Shown here: one piece after another, positions 18,543 through 27,003 of the stretch
How the letters are laid out: every line of letters begins with the position of its first letter
Numbering within the stretch: position 1 is the stretch's first letter
Source: Sphingomonas guangdongensis
GTDB lineage: Bacteria; Pseudomonadota; Alphaproteobacteria; Sphingomonadales; Sphingomonadaceae
Assembly: GCF_900199185.1 (NCBI RefSeq)
Contig: NZ_OBMI01000001.1
Span: 1,178,001 to 1,242,000 of the forward strand
Reading direction: 5' to 3'
Length of the DNA stretch: 64,000 bases
The notes under the pieces: model-generated
What the model saw: the letters and a program-made list of their open reading frames with translations, nothing else
What the model was told of the DNA's origin: nothing
The model's database searches: none
Program-made: the position numbers and the translations under genes

Positions 18543-19191
18543 CCTCGCTCTCATCGACAACGACGTCATCCTCAAGCTCTGCTGCTACGGCCATCACGGG
18601 AGCTTCGGCGTGGCGCTCGGCGAGTTGCGACCGGCGATGCTGAGCGTCGGACGCTATGCTCTGCGCGACCGCGTGAGGCGTTCGAAGCGCATCATCGATC
18701 GAGAGCGGGTCGCCCGCGCGCTCGAGGAGACCTTCGGCGCGATCGCGCTCGCCGAGCCCGATCAGGAGGAAGTGGCCCTCGCCGCGGACATGGAGGAGGA
18801 AGCGACCCGTCGCTCTCTCGCGTTCGACGCCGGGGAAAGCCAACTCATCGCGATCATGCTGCGCCGAGCCTCTCGTCTGCTGCTGACCGGGGACAAGCGG
18901 GCGGTCTCGGCGATCCATGCTCTGGAGATCGAGGGCGCGGACGGTCGCGTGGCGTGTCTGGAGCAGCTCATGGCCACCCTGCTGAGCCTCTTCGGCATCG
19001 AGGCGCTCCGACCTGCCGTATGCGCCGAACCGCAGGCCGATCGCGCGGTCACCGCCTGCTTCAGCTGCGCCGCCGCGCACGTAGACGAGGCAGGCGTCCG
19101 AAGCGGGCTCGCCAGCTACGTGGCACACCTGCGTGCGGCCTCCGGCTCCAAACTCGTGCCCGGAGACGACCTGTCCGCAGCCGCGGCATGA
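18535..19191 (+). CDS. PIN-like domain protein
   Basis: This 218-residue protein starts at GTG 18535, inside the end of the ImmA gene. The N-terminus LALIDNDVILKL matches the first acidic strand of PIN ribonucleases. A middle DAGESQLIAIML gives further acidic positions and LLLTGDKRAVSAI the strand with the last Asp, in PIN order. The C-terminus has two cysteines (CFSC) and is of unknown role. PIN proteins are commonly RNases in toxin modules. Pairing with an ImmA protease suggests toxin control by proteolysis, which is inference. The call rests on motif order, not on alignment. Confidence 0.55.
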   Translation: MTDLALIDNDVILKLCCYGHHGSFGVALGELRPAMLSVGRYALRDRVRRSKRIIDRERVARALEETFGAIALAEPDQEEVALAADMEEEATRRSLAFDAGESQLIAIMLRRASRLLLTGDKRAVSAIHALEIEGADGRVACLEQLMATLLSLFGIEALRPAVCAEPQADRAVTACFSCAAAHVDEAGVRSGLASYVAHLRAASGSKLVPGDDLSAAAA

Positions 19192-19218
19192 TCCTGCATC
19201 GACGCCGACGCGCCCGCG

Positions 19219-19797
19219 TCAGCGATAGTTGCGCAGGAACACCGCGTAGGGCTTCTCGAGGTCGGCGACCAGGTTGATCGGCCTGACCTTCTGCTCCTCG
19301 TTCGAGCGTTCCGGCTCCTCCAGCACCTCGAGGCAGGCCTTGTCGACCCGTCCGGCGATGTAGCGGCTTCCGAGCCGCCCCTTGCTGTTGCCCACCGCCA
19401 CCCGGGTCCTCGCCAGCGGCAATTCGAACTGCGCCTGCCGAAGCTTCCTGATCACGAGGGCGAAGCGGGAACCGCGCACTTCGATCTCCTTCGGGATCTC
19501 CTTCCATTCGCGGCCGTCCACCGAATACTCCGCGGCGCAGAGGGGTTCGGCGAAGTGCTTCGAGTCCATCTCCTCCATGACGAGATGGATGGGTTCGTTG
19601 CGCCTGGCGAAATCCTCCGCGAAGGGCTGCACCATCGAGCTCGGGTGACAGGTGTTACCGCCGTAGCCCCACATGCCGATGCCGGTCGCCTCGATCTCGC
19701 GGGTCTTGCGCGCGATGATGTCGGCAAGGCTCTCCTGCGCGTGCGTGCCGACCTTCATGAACAGCACGCCCGCGCCCGGGTGGATGATCTCGCTCAC
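19219..19797 (-). CDS. unknown protein with IIARK...WGYGGN motif block, in BpsA-like operon
   Basis: This 192-residue soluble protein is the last gene of a three-gene minus-strand operon and overlaps the upstream gene by four bases. Residues 18-50 contain THAQESLADIIARK, an acidic helix and MWGYGGNTCHP. Later come EYSVDGREWKEIP and, near the end, RYIAGRVDKACLEVL. The block IIARK ... WGxGN is shared with the protein at 16712. It looks like a family widely paired with the same neighbours, but I know no function. It could bind the substrate handled by the kinase and the SAM enzyme encoded upstream. Confidence 0.7.
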   Translation of the reverse strand: MSEIIHPGAGVLFMKVGTHAQESLADIIARKTREIEATGIGMWGYGGNTCHPSSMVQPFAEDFARRNEPIHLVMEEMDSKHFAEPLCAAEYSVDGREWKEIPKEIEVRGSRFALVIRKLRQAQFELPLARTRVAVGNSKGRLGSRYIAGRVDKACLEVLEEPERSNEEQKVRPINLVADLEKPYAVFLRNYR

Positions 19798-20633
19798 TCG
19801 CCGCTCTCCTCCGGAAGGAACTCCAGCCTGTACTCCCCCTCAGGCGCCTTGCCATAGTCAGGCTTCTTCAGCTCGTGGACGTAGCGGACCTTCGGCTCCT
19901 TCGAGCCTCCGTAGAAGTTGCGGAGGCTGGCGGGATCGGTCAACGATACGCTTGGCGCGCGCCTGTTGGCGTTCTCCGGTAACGAACTCATGAAGAGGTT
20001 GCACGACTTCAGGTCCGGAGCGTCGTCCAGGTGATAGGCATGCAGCTTCCGGTTCATGCGGGAAACGTAGAACCCGCGCTCGGACGCGTAGGCCTGAACC
20101 TTCGCGAGCACCTGCTTCGGCCACGGAAGCTCGTCGTCGTCCGCGATCACGATGCAGCCTTCGCCTTCATACCCCACCGCCTCGATGCCGCGCTGCACGA
20201 AGGCGTTGACGCTCGCCCCCTCGTTGGACGCGCCCCAGGGTGGATTCGTGTAGAAGCAGTCGAACTTGGCGCGGTCCGGGAACGGATCCAGGACGTTGTA
20301 GAGCTCGGCGTCGAGATACTCGAGACGCTCCTTGTCCGCGAAACGCCTGACCGCCTGCACGGTGCGCTCGTCGAAGTCGAAGACGGTGATCCTGCTCGGT
20401 CCGAAGTTCAGAACGTCGCGCTTCCTCAGGTAGGCGACGGCGACGGATATCGCATCACCGTCGCCGATGAACGCCAGGCGCTTGTCGGCCGCCCACGAGG
20501 CGATCGCCTCGCTCTGCATGACCATGTCGCCGGTCTTCATGTGGATCTGGTCGAACTCGCGGAGCGGCCTCGGCCTGTTCTCCACGACGTCGGAAACGGC
20601 GTTGACGGCAGTCCTCATGTCCACTTCGATCAC
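19794..20633 (-). CDS. N4-bis(aminopropyl)spermidine synthase-like (DUF43/BpsA-type) enzyme
   Basis: This 279-residue Rossmann-fold enzyme has the nucleoside motif LAFIGDGDAISVAVAYL near residues 53-69, comparable with the GDDD loop of BpsA, and FDCFYTNPPWGASNEG, the NPP[WY] motif shared by BpsA and many methyltransferases. True BpsA transfers aminopropyl groups from decarboxylated SAM to make branched polyamines in thermophiles. This protein is shorter and lacks the N-terminal domain, so it may act on another amine or base, or be an N-methyltransferase. It lies 45 bases after the kinase gene and overlaps the next gene, so the three are co-transcribed. Confidence 0.65.
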   Translation of the reverse strand: MIEVDMRTAVNAVSDVVENRPRPLREFDQIHMKTGDMVMQSEAIASWAADKRLAFIGDGDAISVAVAYLRKRDVLNFGPSRITVFDFDERTVQAVRRFADKERLEYLDAELYNVLDPFPDRAKFDCFYTNPPWGASNEGASVNAFVQRGIEAVGYEGEGCIVIADDDELPWPKQVLAKVQAYASERGFYVSRMNRKLHAYHLDDAPDLKSCNLFMSSLPENANRRAPSVSLTDPASLRNFYGGSKEPKVRYVHELKKPDYGKAPEGEYRLEFLPEESGE

Positions 20634-20678
20634 GCGGATTCTCCTGTCTCTGTCGGGTTCAGCGCGTCAGACGCTCGC

Positions 20679-21239
20679 TCAGCTCCGGACCAGGCTCTCC
20701 TGGTCGCGATCGGTGTCGAAGAGATACACGGGGCAGCCGGCCACGATCCCGTAGGTCGCAGCCACCGACGCTTGCAGCATGGTGTGCATGCGGGCGGTCT
20801 CGACGTCGACCATGGGTCGGCCACGCGGATCGGCGGCGATCCGCGCGACCGCGACCTCGGGGGCGGTGTAGAAGCACCAGATCTCGTCAGGCGCGAGCAG
20901 GCGGAAACGGTCGTGGGAGAAGGCCGTGATCCGGAAGCCGTGATGCTCGCGCGTCACCGGATGGCTGTCGATCACGACGTGCCCTCGTCCGCGACGCTCG
21001 CCGACGAACTCCAGCAACGCGTCGTCCACCCGGTCGACCGCCGCGGCGACGGCCAGACGCGAGGACTTCTCGCGCAGCTCGTCCTGGTCGGCGATGTCCA
21101 CTCCCGTCTTCCGGAGATGCTCGACGAGGCGCGCCCCATACTCCCAGACCTCGACGGCCTCGACGCGCTCCAGCAGCAGCTTGGTCGTCGTGCTCTTGCC
21201 CGACGCCGGCGCGCCGGTCACGTAGATCACCTTGCTCAT
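20679..21239 (-). CDS. small P-loop kinase (adenylate-kinase-like)
   Basis: This 186-residue protein opens MSKVIYVTGAPASGKSTTTK, a textbook Walker A (GAPASGKST), like archaeal-type adenylate kinases and small nucleotide or metabolite kinases. GHVVIDSHPVT is the Walker B-like strand. DEIWCFYTAPEVAVARIAAD, with its arginine-rich helix, fits the lid and adenine-binding parts of the fold. It is the first gene of the minus-strand operon with a BpsA-like enzyme and an unknown protein. Its substrate is not evident. A role in phosphorylating a nucleotide or signal used by its partners is inferred. Confidence 0.75.
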   Translation of the reverse strand: MSKVIYVTGAPASGKSTTTKLLLERVEAVEVWEYGARLVEHLRKTGVDIADQDELREKSSRLAVAAAVDRVDDALLEFVGERRGRGHVVIDSHPVTREHHGFRITAFSHDRFRLLAPDEIWCFYTAPEVAVARIAADPRGRPMVDVETARMHTMLQASVAATYGIVAGCPVYLFDTDRDQESLVRS

Positions 21240-21652
21240 CGACCCTCCCCAACGAACGGTCGCATCGTCGCCGTCGGGACTGGGAGATCAAGAGACCAAT
21301 CGCCGTCGATCCGAACGCATCTCCTGGTGAGCCCCTCCCGTGAGCGCGTCCAGCTTCCAGGCGCGTCGCCAGTCGGCGACCCATTCTCCGAACAGCTCGA
21401 CACGGCGGTTCAGCTTCGAGCTTCGAGCTTCGATCCTCGACGCGCCGACGTGAGCGGACGAAAGCGGCCGTTCCGCTTTTCCTGCGGCAAAACGTAGCGG
21501 AAACGCCGTCCGCATCGTTGAGACCCCCAATGCGGCGATGTCGCTTTCCCACGGTCTACGGGGTTCCAGGCAGATGGGGCGGGAGGAGCCCGTCGCGGTC
21601 CCCCCGGCCGAACTCGGCGCCACCGTGCATCTGCTTGCGAACAAGCACCAGA
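21240..21652. other. divergent intergenic region
   Basis: These 413 bases lie between the kinase gene (leftward) and a LuxR-type gene (rightward) and should hold both promoters. A short tandem repeat of CTTCGA occurs near 21414-21433 (three units). No promoter was clear enough to call and no gene was seen. Confidence 0.4.
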
Positions 21653-22168
21653 ATGAACCATGACTGCCGCATGGGAGAAATCGTGCGACACCCGGAAGAC
21701 GAACCGAGCCGAGCGAACTCTCCCGATCCGTCGCAGCTTACCGACCGACAGCGCGACTGCCTCCAACTGGTCGGGCGCGGCATGTCGTCGAAGGAGATCG
21801 CCGGCGAACTCGGCATCTCCCACCACACCGTAGACCTGCACCTCAAGCGCGCGATCCGCATCCTTGGGGCGACAAGCAGACGCGACGCCGCCCGCCGCGC
21901 GTCCGAGCTGCCGGTCGCGAGTAACCAGCATTTGGCTACCCAAGCGGGCGCGGTTGTCGGGCCTGCCGAAATCATGGCTTCTCCCGTCAGCGCCGCGGAA
22001 CCAGGCCACTCGGCCCTTCGAGTGCCCTTCCTGCGGCAAGGGAGGCAGCGGAATGACCTGAGCCCAGCAAGCCGCATCGGTTGGATCGCCGTCCTAGCGA
22101 TGGCGATGCTGATCGCGGCGGCCAACTTCCTGAACGGCCTCGGCGCACTCTACAAGCTCGCCGACTGA
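21653..22168 (+). CDS. LuxR-type HTH protein with C-terminal membrane span
   Basis: This protein of about 171 residues has a GerE/LuxR helix-turn-helix, from LTDRQRDCLQLVGRGMSSKE through ISHHTVDLHLKRAIRIL. A linker follows and then one hydrophobic segment near the C-terminus (IGWIAVLAMAMLIAAANFL). No receiver or ligand-binding domain is present. Such short HTH-plus-membrane proteins are common in sphingomonads. ATG at 21653 or 21671 is the likely start; neither has a strong ribosome-binding site, and the upstream in-frame sequence is not protein-like. The target genes are unknown. Confidence 0.7.
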   Translation: MNHDCRMGEIVRHPEDEPSRANSPDPSQLTDRQRDCLQLVGRGMSSKEIAGELGISHHTVDLHLKRAIRILGATSRRDAARRASELPVASNQHLATQAGAVVGPAEIMASPVSAAEPGHSALRVPFLRQGRQRNDLSPASRIGWIAVLAMAMLIAAANFLNGLGALYKLAD

Positions 22169-22227
22169 TCCCAACCGACCCGTCAATTATGACGCGGCCG
22201 CATCGCGGGCCGCGAAGGAGAAGTCGT

Positions 22228-22581
22228 ATGCCCTCGCCCAAGACGATCGCAGCCGTCCGCATCGCCCGGTCCCTGAAGCCCGCCGAGATCGCGGTGAACC
22301 AGGCCGCACTCCAGGTGCTCGCCATGGGAACGGCCGTGCTGACGGCACGCGCAGACGGAACGTTCCATCCTCTCGAGTGCCAGACCGGGGTCGACCACGT
22401 CGGGGAAGCGACCATGAAGGTGTTCGCGGCGCTCAAGGACATCAAGGCAGCGCACGGCGAGTTCCGTAAGACGGCGGAGCGCCATCAGATACTCGGACAG
22501 GGCGACATCTTCGAAACGCCCGACCACGACACTCCGCGGGGCGAACTGATCAAGCTCGAGACCGCCCAGCGCGTGGCTTGA
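22228..22581 (+). CDS. hypothetical protein, sphingomonad type
   Basis: This 117-residue soluble protein starts at ATG 22228 with GAAGGAG eight bases upstream, so the longer open frame beginning at 22081 is rejected. It is alpha-helical, with a central LTARADGTFHPLECQTGVDH segment and an acidic C-terminus. No domain was recognised. It is 33 bases upstream of a small membrane-protein gene and probably shares its transcript. Confidence 0.65.
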   Translation: MPSPKTIAAVRIARSLKPAEIAVNQAALQVLAMGTAVLTARADGTFHPLECQTGVDHVGEATMKVFAALKDIKAAHGEFRKTAERHQILGQGDIFETPDHDTPRGELIKLETAQRVA

Positions 22582-22614
22582 CACGAGTCCGGGACGGGGT
22601 GTCGACACGAGAGC

Positions 22615-23046
22615 ATGAACGTCGCGATCTACCTCCTGCTGCTCTCGACCTGCTGCGCATACGCGCTGACGCGCGGCGGGTCGCCGGAGCGGGTGGGCGT
22701 CGCCATCCTTCTCGCGGCGATCGTCGCTTCGCACTTCGTGCCGGGCAGCGCGACCACCAGGTTCAGCCGCTTGGAGACCGGTCTGCTCGCCGTCGACTTC
22801 GTGATGCTGCTGTGCGTTCTCGTGCTGGCGCTCACCGCGCAGCGATACTGGCCCATGTGGATGGCGGCGGTGCTCGTCAACACGGTGATCACGCACCTGC
22901 TGATGCTCACCCCCGAGCTGATGCCCTGGTCGTATTCCGTCGCATCGGCCGCGTGGAGCTACCCGAACCCGCTCATCCTCGCCGTCGGCTCCTGGCGCCA
23001 TCAATCGCGCATCAAGCGCTACGGGACGGACCCCGCATGGAACTGA
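22615..23046 (+). CDS. small integral membrane protein
   Basis: This 143-residue protein has about four predicted membrane spans: residues 3-20, 27-45, a long span around 60-77 and one around 82-100. Its C-terminus RHQSRIKRYGTDPAWN is basic and cytoplasmic in character. It belongs to a group of small membrane proteins often found next to a MarR-like gene in sphingomonads, as here. The function is unknown. Confidence 0.65.
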   Translation: MNVAIYLLLLSTCCAYALTRGGSPERVGVAILLAAIVASHFVPGSATTRFSRLETGLLAVDFVMLLCVLVLALTAQRYWPMWMAAVLVNTVITHLLMLTPELMPWSYSVASAAWSYPNPLILAVGSWRHQSRIKRYGTDPAWN

Positions 23047-23068
23047 TCGCCCTTTCCGGAAACCTGAA

Positions 23069-23575
23069 GTGATCGCGGTCGATCGGGTGTCCGCCGTCCT
23101 GGCCGAAATCGAGGTCCTCGAGGAACTGCTGGCCAGCGCCCGCCGACAACTGCAACGCTCGAGCGCGATGGCGCGTCACGAGCTCGCAGGCAGAGTCTAC
23201 CGGATGCGGCGCCAACGCGACGCCGTGTTCGGGACGGACGCCACCGTCTTCGGCGAACCGGCCTGGGACATGCTCCTGGACCTCTACCAGTCGCGGCAGA
23301 GGGGCGGAAACATCAGCGTGACGAGCGCCTGCATCGGCTCGAGCGCCGCGGCGTCGACGGCGCTCCGCCACCTCCGGGTCCTCGAGGAGCGCGGACTGGT
23401 CAGGCGCGTTCGGGACGGTTCCGACGGCCGGCGCACCTTCACTCACCTCAGCGATGGCGCCGTGAAGCTGATCGATCGCTGGTTGGACCTGGCCGCCGTC
23501 AGCATGCAGCAGGAGCTGAAGCCCGTGGAGCCGGCAACCGGCCGGCCCGACGGTCTGATCCCATCCCTCCCGTAG
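23069..23575 (+). CDS. MarR-like winged-helix regulator
   Basis: This 168-residue protein starts with GTG at 23069. A helical N-terminus rich in Arg is followed by a winged-helix domain over about residues 60-150. ISVTSACIGSSAAASTALRH forms the recognition part, and LEERGLVRRVRDGSDGRRTF the wing, with the Asp-Gly-Arg tip typical of MarR proteins. It lies 22 bases after the membrane-protein gene. It may regulate this small operon, which is inferred. Confidence 0.7.
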   Translation: MIAVDRVSAVLAEIEVLEELLASARRQLQRSSAMARHELAGRVYRMRRQRDAVFGTDATVFGEPAWDMLLDLYQSRQRGGNISVTSACIGSSAAASTALRHLRVLEERGLVRRVRDGSDGRRTFTHLSDGAVKLIDRWLDLAAVSMQQELKPVEPATGRPDGLIPSLP

Positions 23576-23719
23576 GAGCCTCAAAGGACCGCCAGCGCCA
23601 GGCCGCGTCCGCGATCCACGACCGACTTCCTCGGTCTTCGGCGAACCGCGTCCGGATGGCAGGCGAAACCAGCACCTTCGCACTTGCACTCGCCGCACGA
23701 CGCTACGAAGGGCGCCGCC

Positions 23720-24631
23720 ATGCCGTCCATCATCCGTCCTCATCGCTCCGGCCTGCTGCTCGCGGTCGGCGCCTATGTCCTCTGGGGCGTGCTCCCGCTC
23801 TACCTGCGGCTGCTCAACAGCGTTCCGCCGCTCCAGATCCTCGCGCACCGCGTGCTCTGGTCGCTGCTCCTCCTGGCGCTCGTCGTGTTGGTCCTGAGCG
23901 CCGGCCCGGCGGTCCTTCGCGCCGCACGGGGTCGAACCCTGCTCCTGCTGATCGGCAGTGCGGCGCTGATCGCGGTCAACTGGCTCGTCTACATCTGGGC
24001 GGTCCAGAATCACCACGTCCTCGAAGCCAGCCTGGGCTACTTCATCAACCCGCTGGTGAACGTCGCGCTCGGCATGCTCGTTCTCGGCGAACGGCTCCGC
24101 CCATTGCAGAAGGCGGCGGTGGCAGTTGCCGGAGCGGGCGTCGCGCTGATGGCGTCGGGTGGCGGCATGCTCTGGATCTCGACCACCCTCGCCCTCAGCT
24201 TCGGCTTCTATGGACTGCTAAGGAAGATCGCGGCCATCGATGCGCTCGGGGGCCTCACCGTCGAAACGTTGCTGCTCGCTCCGGCGTGCTCAGGCCTGCT
24301 CCTCTACGCGCACGCGAACGGGAACGGCGCCTTCGGCGAGAGCACGCGCCTCGACCTGCTGCTCATCGTGGCGGGCGCGGTCACCGCCGCACCGCTCCTG
24401 ATGTTCGCGGCCGCCGCCCGCAAGCTGACCTACTCGACGCTCGGCCTGCTCCAATACATCGCGCCCACCCTCCAGTTCATGGAGGCGGTCACGTTCTTCG
24501 GCGAGCCCGTCGGGACCACTCGGATCGTCGTATTCGTGCTGATATGGATCGGGTGCGCCCTCTTCGCCTGGGACAGCGCGATGTCGCATCGGGCGAGCAG
24601 CGCGGCGACGCCGGCACCGACCGCCGAGTGA
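23720..24631 (+). CDS. rarD: RarD/EamA-family transporter
   Basis: This protein of about 303 residues has ten hydrophobic segments and the RarD signature near the N-terminus, AYVLWGVLPLYLRLL, followed by HRVLWSLLLL. ESSLGYF-like sequence (LEASLGYFINPLVNVALGML) is also typical. RarD proteins are DMT-superfamily exporters, named for chloramphenicol sensitivity in Pseudomonas; the substrate is uncertain. ATG at 23720, with AAGGG upstream, is preferred over ATG at 23684. The neighbours are not functionally related. Confidence 0.85.
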   Translation: MPSIIRPHRSGLLLAVGAYVLWGVLPLYLRLLNSVPPLQILAHRVLWSLLLLALVVLVLSAGPAVLRAARGRTLLLLIGSAALIAVNWLVYIWAVQNHHVLEASLGYFINPLVNVALGMLVLGERLRPLQKAAVAVAGAGVALMASGGGMLWISTTLALSFGFYGLLRKIAAIDALGGLTVETLLLAPACSGLLLYAHANGNGAFGESTRLDLLLIVAGAVTAAPLLMFAAAARKLTYSTLGLLQYIAPTLQFMEAVTFFGEPVGTTRIVVFVLIWIGCALFAWDSAMSHRASSAATPAPTAE

Positions 24632-24717
24632 TGCCTCGGGTTCGCCGACGACGGACGATGTAGAGTCGTTCTCCGCCGCGGCGAGCGTCGCCGACCGGCG
24701 CCGATCGGGAGGACCCC

Positions 24718-26463
24718 ATGTCGTCGATGCAGATCGCACCACGTCGGCGCCGTTGCGCCGTCTACACCCGCAAGAGCTTCGAACCTCCGATCGGCCAGGA
24801 GATCACCTCGCTGGAAAGCCAGCGGGCGATCTGCTCGGCCTACATCGCGAGTCAGCAGCACAAGGGATGGGTCCTCGCGCCGGGAGCCTACGACGATGCC
24901 GGTCGCACCGGCGCCAACCTCAACCGTCCTGCACTCCGCGACCTGATGGCCGACATCGAGGCGGGGCTCATCGAGATCGTTGTCGTCTATAAGCTCGATC
25001 GCATCACCCGGACGCTCCTCGACTTCGTAAGGCTCATCGACTTCTTCGACCGCTTCGGCGTCGCGTTCGTCTCCATCACGCAGAACTTCGACACCAGCGA
25101 CAGCATGGGCCGGCTGATCCGCAACGTGCTCCTCACCTTCGCCCAGTTCGAACGCGAGATCGCCAGCGACCGCATGCGCGACAAGAAGATGGTGATGCGC
25201 CAGCACGGCCTCTGGACCGGAGGCGATCCGCCGCTCGGCTACGACGTGCGCGAAGGTCGGCTCGCGATCAACCTCGACGAGGCGCCCGCAGTCCGCTGCA
25301 TCTTCGAAACCTACGCCGCGACCGGCCGCGTGTCGCTGGTCCACAAGCGCCTGCTGGAGGAGGGGCACCGCCGAGCCGTCCGCCGCACTCGGGGCGGCAC
25401 CCAGCGCGGCGGTGGACCCATAAGCCTGACGTCGCTGCACCACGTCCTCCGGAACCGCGCCTACATCGGCGAGGCGGTGCATCGATCCGAAAGCCATCCC
25501 GGCGCGCACGAGCCGATCATCGGGCCCGAGCTGTGGGGCAGGGTGCAGGCGGTGCTCAAGGAGCGCGAGCAGTTCAAGCCGCGACAGCCCAGGCACATCC
25601 TCACCGGCCTGCTCCACGACGCCTTCGGGCGGCGCATGCACGCGCGCGAGGTCCACGGAGGCAACGCCAGCGGCCGCTACTACGCCTCCGCGAGCGCCAC
25701 CTGGGCGGCGCGGCAGCGCGTTCGCGCGGTCCGGCTGCGCGCCGATGCGACCGAGCGGCTGGTCATGGAGGCCGTCAAGCGGCTCATGTCGGAACGCACG
25801 CGCCTGCGACCGCTCCTGCTTCGCGCCGGAACGACGGGCGGACGCCTCGACGAACTCTGCGAGTGCGGAACGGCGGCGGCGCTCAGGCTCGCGACGCTCG
25901 ACGAACGGCGCCTGTCCTCCGCCGTCAAGCTGCTGCTCGCGCGCGTGGAGGTTGGCGAGGACATGGTCAGCGTCGTCGTGCGCGTCGACGCGCTCGCCCT
26001 CTTCCTCGCCTGGGACGGCGTCGGACTCTTCGCGATGAGCGACCTCGACCTCGCCAAGGCGACGCAGGTGCACGTCGAGGAGGTCGCGGTCGCGATGACG
26101 CGGGAGCGCAAGCGGAACTGGCTGCCGCTCGAGACCAGCACCGGAGCGGGCAGGCCGTGCGCCAGGCTGGTCGCGCTCCTGGACGAGGCGACGGCCGCGC
26201 GCGAGCTGGTGTTCAAGCACCGGGACGTCGAGGTGGCGGCGCTCGCGCGGTCGCTCGGGCGCAAGTCCGCCTCGTTCTCGCGGCTGGTCCGACTGAGCTA
26301 CCTCGCGCCCGACATCGTCGCGGCGATCGTAGACGGCACCCAGCCGCCGGAACTGACGCGGCGCGTCCTGCTCGAGTGCGACCTACCGACGGACTGGGGC
26401 ATGCAGCGCCGCATCCTCGGCTTTCCGGAGCAGCGGGAGAACTGGCGGCGGCACGCCCGCTGA
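24718..26463 (+). CDS. large serine recombinase
   Basis: This 581-residue protein has a resolvase domain starting RCAVYTRKSFEPP, with Ser20 as the nucleophile. The LESQRAICSAYI, YDDAGRTGANLNRP and VVVYKLDRITRTLLDF blocks carry the active-site arginines. The recombinase domain follows (PPLGYDVREGRL, with a SLTSLHHVLRNRAYIGE block). The zinc-ribbon region expected around residues 300-330 lacks all four cysteines (LTGLLHDAFGRRMHAREVHG), as in one alphaproteobacterial branch. The protein is full length and all key residues are present, so it may be active. It could have brought in part of the island, but no att pair was recognised beside it. Confidence 0.9.
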   Translation: MSSMQIAPRRRRCAVYTRKSFEPPIGQEITSLESQRAICSAYIASQQHKGWVLAPGAYDDAGRTGANLNRPALRDLMADIEAGLIEIVVVYKLDRITRTLLDFVRLIDFFDRFGVAFVSITQNFDTSDSMGRLIRNVLLTFAQFEREIASDRMRDKKMVMRQHGLWTGGDPPLGYDVREGRLAINLDEAPAVRCIFETYAATGRVSLVHKRLLEEGHRRAVRRTRGGTQRGGGPISLTSLHHVLRNRAYIGEAVHRSESHPGAHEPIIGPELWGRVQAVLKEREQFKPRQPRHILTGLLHDAFGRRMHAREVHGGNASGRYYASASATWAARQRVRAVRLRADATERLVMEAVKRLMSERTRLRPLLLRAGTTGGRLDELCECGTAAALRLATLDERRLSSAVKLLLARVEVGEDMVSVVVRVDALALFLAWDGVGLFAMSDLDLAKATQVHVEEVAVAMTRERKRNWLPLETSTGAGRPCARLVALLDEATAARELVFKHRDVEVAALARSLGRKSASFSRLVRLSYLAPDIVAAIVDGTQPPELTRRVLLECDLPTDWGMQRRILGFPEQRENWRRHAR

Positions 26464-26630
26464 GTAAGCTCCCGCCAAGGTCCGGCTGATCAACGGCGGC
26501 ACCGGCACCCCCCTCGTCCAAGCGGCACGGGGGCGGCCAAGGTGCGCCACATGGTCGCCGATTTCCTCCGGCGGCTCGGACGGCTAGTCTGGCGCCCTCT
26601 TAGGCCTACGCCAACGCAGGGGAGTCCCTC

Positions 26631-26840
26631 ATGTCGAACGAAAGCGACGCGGCTTCCGAGCGCGAGCCGCGGCAGGATGCTGGACAGGACGCGAGCATCG
26701 CCGAACGCCTGGAGCGCGACCCGGAGGACGTCGATGCCCGACTGGACGAAGCGCTCGACGAGACCATGGACGTGTCCGACCCGGTCTCGTTGACCACGCT
26801 TCGACCGGGCGGCACGTCTGACGAGGTCAGGGGAGGATGA
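26631..26840 (+). CDS. small acidic hypothetical protein
   Basis: This 69-residue protein has an Arg/Asp/Glu-rich middle, ERDPEDVDARLDEALDET, followed by VSDP and a flexible glycine-rich end. Similar small acidic proteins occur in many sphingomonads. ATG at 26631 is preceded by GGGGAG at a suitable distance. It is probably disordered; the function is unknown. Confidence 0.6.
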   Translation: MSNESDAASEREPRQDAGQDASIAERLERDPEDVDARLDEALDETMDVSDPVSLTTLRPGGTSDEVRGG

Positions 26841-27003
26841 GGCCGCCAGACTCGGCGACTTCGCCTGATCGGGATTTGATTCGTCCGCGCGACTGCAGTC
26901 TTGCGAGTCACAAGGGTCGATGCGCTTTATCTCCTTGGCGTCCCGCTCATTGGGCGACCTCCATGCCCGCCGCTCTGGGCAGCAACGAAGCTGGTGACGC
27001 TGC

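Noticed and set aside
22183-23004. 273-residue minus-strand frame
   Set aside because: Antisense to two small plus-strand genes with good starts; His/Asp/Arg-rich shadow composition.
24430-26220. 596-residue minus-strand frame
   Set aside because: Antisense to the serine recombinase, whose catalytic motifs are complete.
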